Shown: one piece after another, positions 58,125 through 58,248 of the stretch
How the letters are laid out: every line of letters begins with the position of its first letter
Position numbering within the stretch: the first letter of the stretch is position 1
Assembly (NCBI GenBank): GCA_019828545.1
Contig: JACVRA010000490.1
Location: forward strand, 1-58,248
From: Paracamarosporium sp. OC-R06-R3
Taxonomy: Eukaryota > Ascomycota > Dothideomycetes > Pleosporales > Didymosphaeriaceae
Direction: 5' to 3'
DNA: 58,248 nucleotides
Translations under genes and position numbers: made by a program
Notes under the pieces: generated by a model
What the model was told of the DNA's origin: nothing
What the model saw: only the letters and a program-made list of their open reading frames with translations
Database searches by the model: none

Positions 58125-58154
58125 CGCGTAATGCCCGGATTCGCGTAATGCCCG
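58125..58154. repeat. Two 13-nt copies with 17-nt period, possible transposon end
   Basis: CGCGTAATGCCCG occurs at 58125-58137 and 58142-58154. Beyond it the sequence turns AT-rich to the window edge (58155-58248). The spacing is the same as the 17-nt terminal repeat at 689-722, although the sequence differs. The edge may be the start of a second TIR transposon. Confidence 0.5.
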
Positions 58155-58248
58155 CGCAACAACATAAACGCTCTACTAGAGATGAGGCCATAGAGCCACC
58201 TACAATCAATATTATTACGAGATTTTCTAGTGGAGTAATAAGTCGATA

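Overview
The window is nuclear DNA from a filamentous ascomycete (Pezizomycotina). The evidence is the many short introns (about 45-80 nt, GTRNGT donors, CTRAC-like branch points, YAG acceptors), core fungal genes (squalene synthase, separase, TOK-type potassium channel, cytochrome b5-acyl-CoA dehydrogenase), and a Fot1/pogo transposase relic whose stop codons look like RIP damage. A Dothideomycete, probably Pleosporales, is my best guess; that is inference from protein style, not a database result.

Layout. 1-770: RIP-degraded transposase C-terminus plus a 17-nt tandem terminal repeat. 1299-5748: three minus-strand genes (conserved unknown, small four-intron unknown, TRM61-like tRNA methyltransferase). 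5844-9500: DCR2-like membrane phosphatase (+), divergent from TRM61 across about 95 bp, then a conserved unknown (-). 9501-16038: separase (+, 2147 aa). 17112-18741: tandem four-helix MARVEL-type pair (+). 19027-23336: cytochrome b5-acyl-CoA dehydrogenase (-) and THO1-like SAP protein (-). 26921-31798: 1625-aa disordered protein with a C-terminal methyltransferase domain (+). 32417-43392: a minus-strand run of PEBP protein, DnaJ-X protein, eIF4E, squalene synthase, unknown single-pass membrane protein and TOK1-type channel. 43393-49088: 5.7 kb with no convincing gene. 49089-57109: DEAD-box helicase (+), mitochondrial TPR-like protein (-), NOP6-like RRM protein (+, divergent across 110 bp) and a rhodopsin/Pth11-like seven-helix protein (-). 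57110-58248: gene-poor edge ending in a second 17-nt-period repeat and AT-rich DNA.

Most genes are housekeeping: cell division (separase, DCR2-like), RNA metabolism (THO1, DEAD-box, NOP6, eIF4E, TRM61-like), sterol and fatty-acid metabolism (ERG9, b5-ACAD), protein folding (DnaJ-X) and membrane transport or sensing (TOK1, Pth11-like, MARVEL pair). I see no secondary-metabolite cluster, no CRISPR and no clear tRNA or rRNA. Transposon relics mark the left edge and possibly the right edge. Exon structures were assembled by hand from splice signals and frame, so each is a model. The most interesting points are the apparent loss of a splice acceptor in the second MARVEL gene, a DEAD-box last intron that makes a stop codon across its junction, two 51-nt stop-free introns in a small gene, and a non-canonical first pore in the TOK channel.
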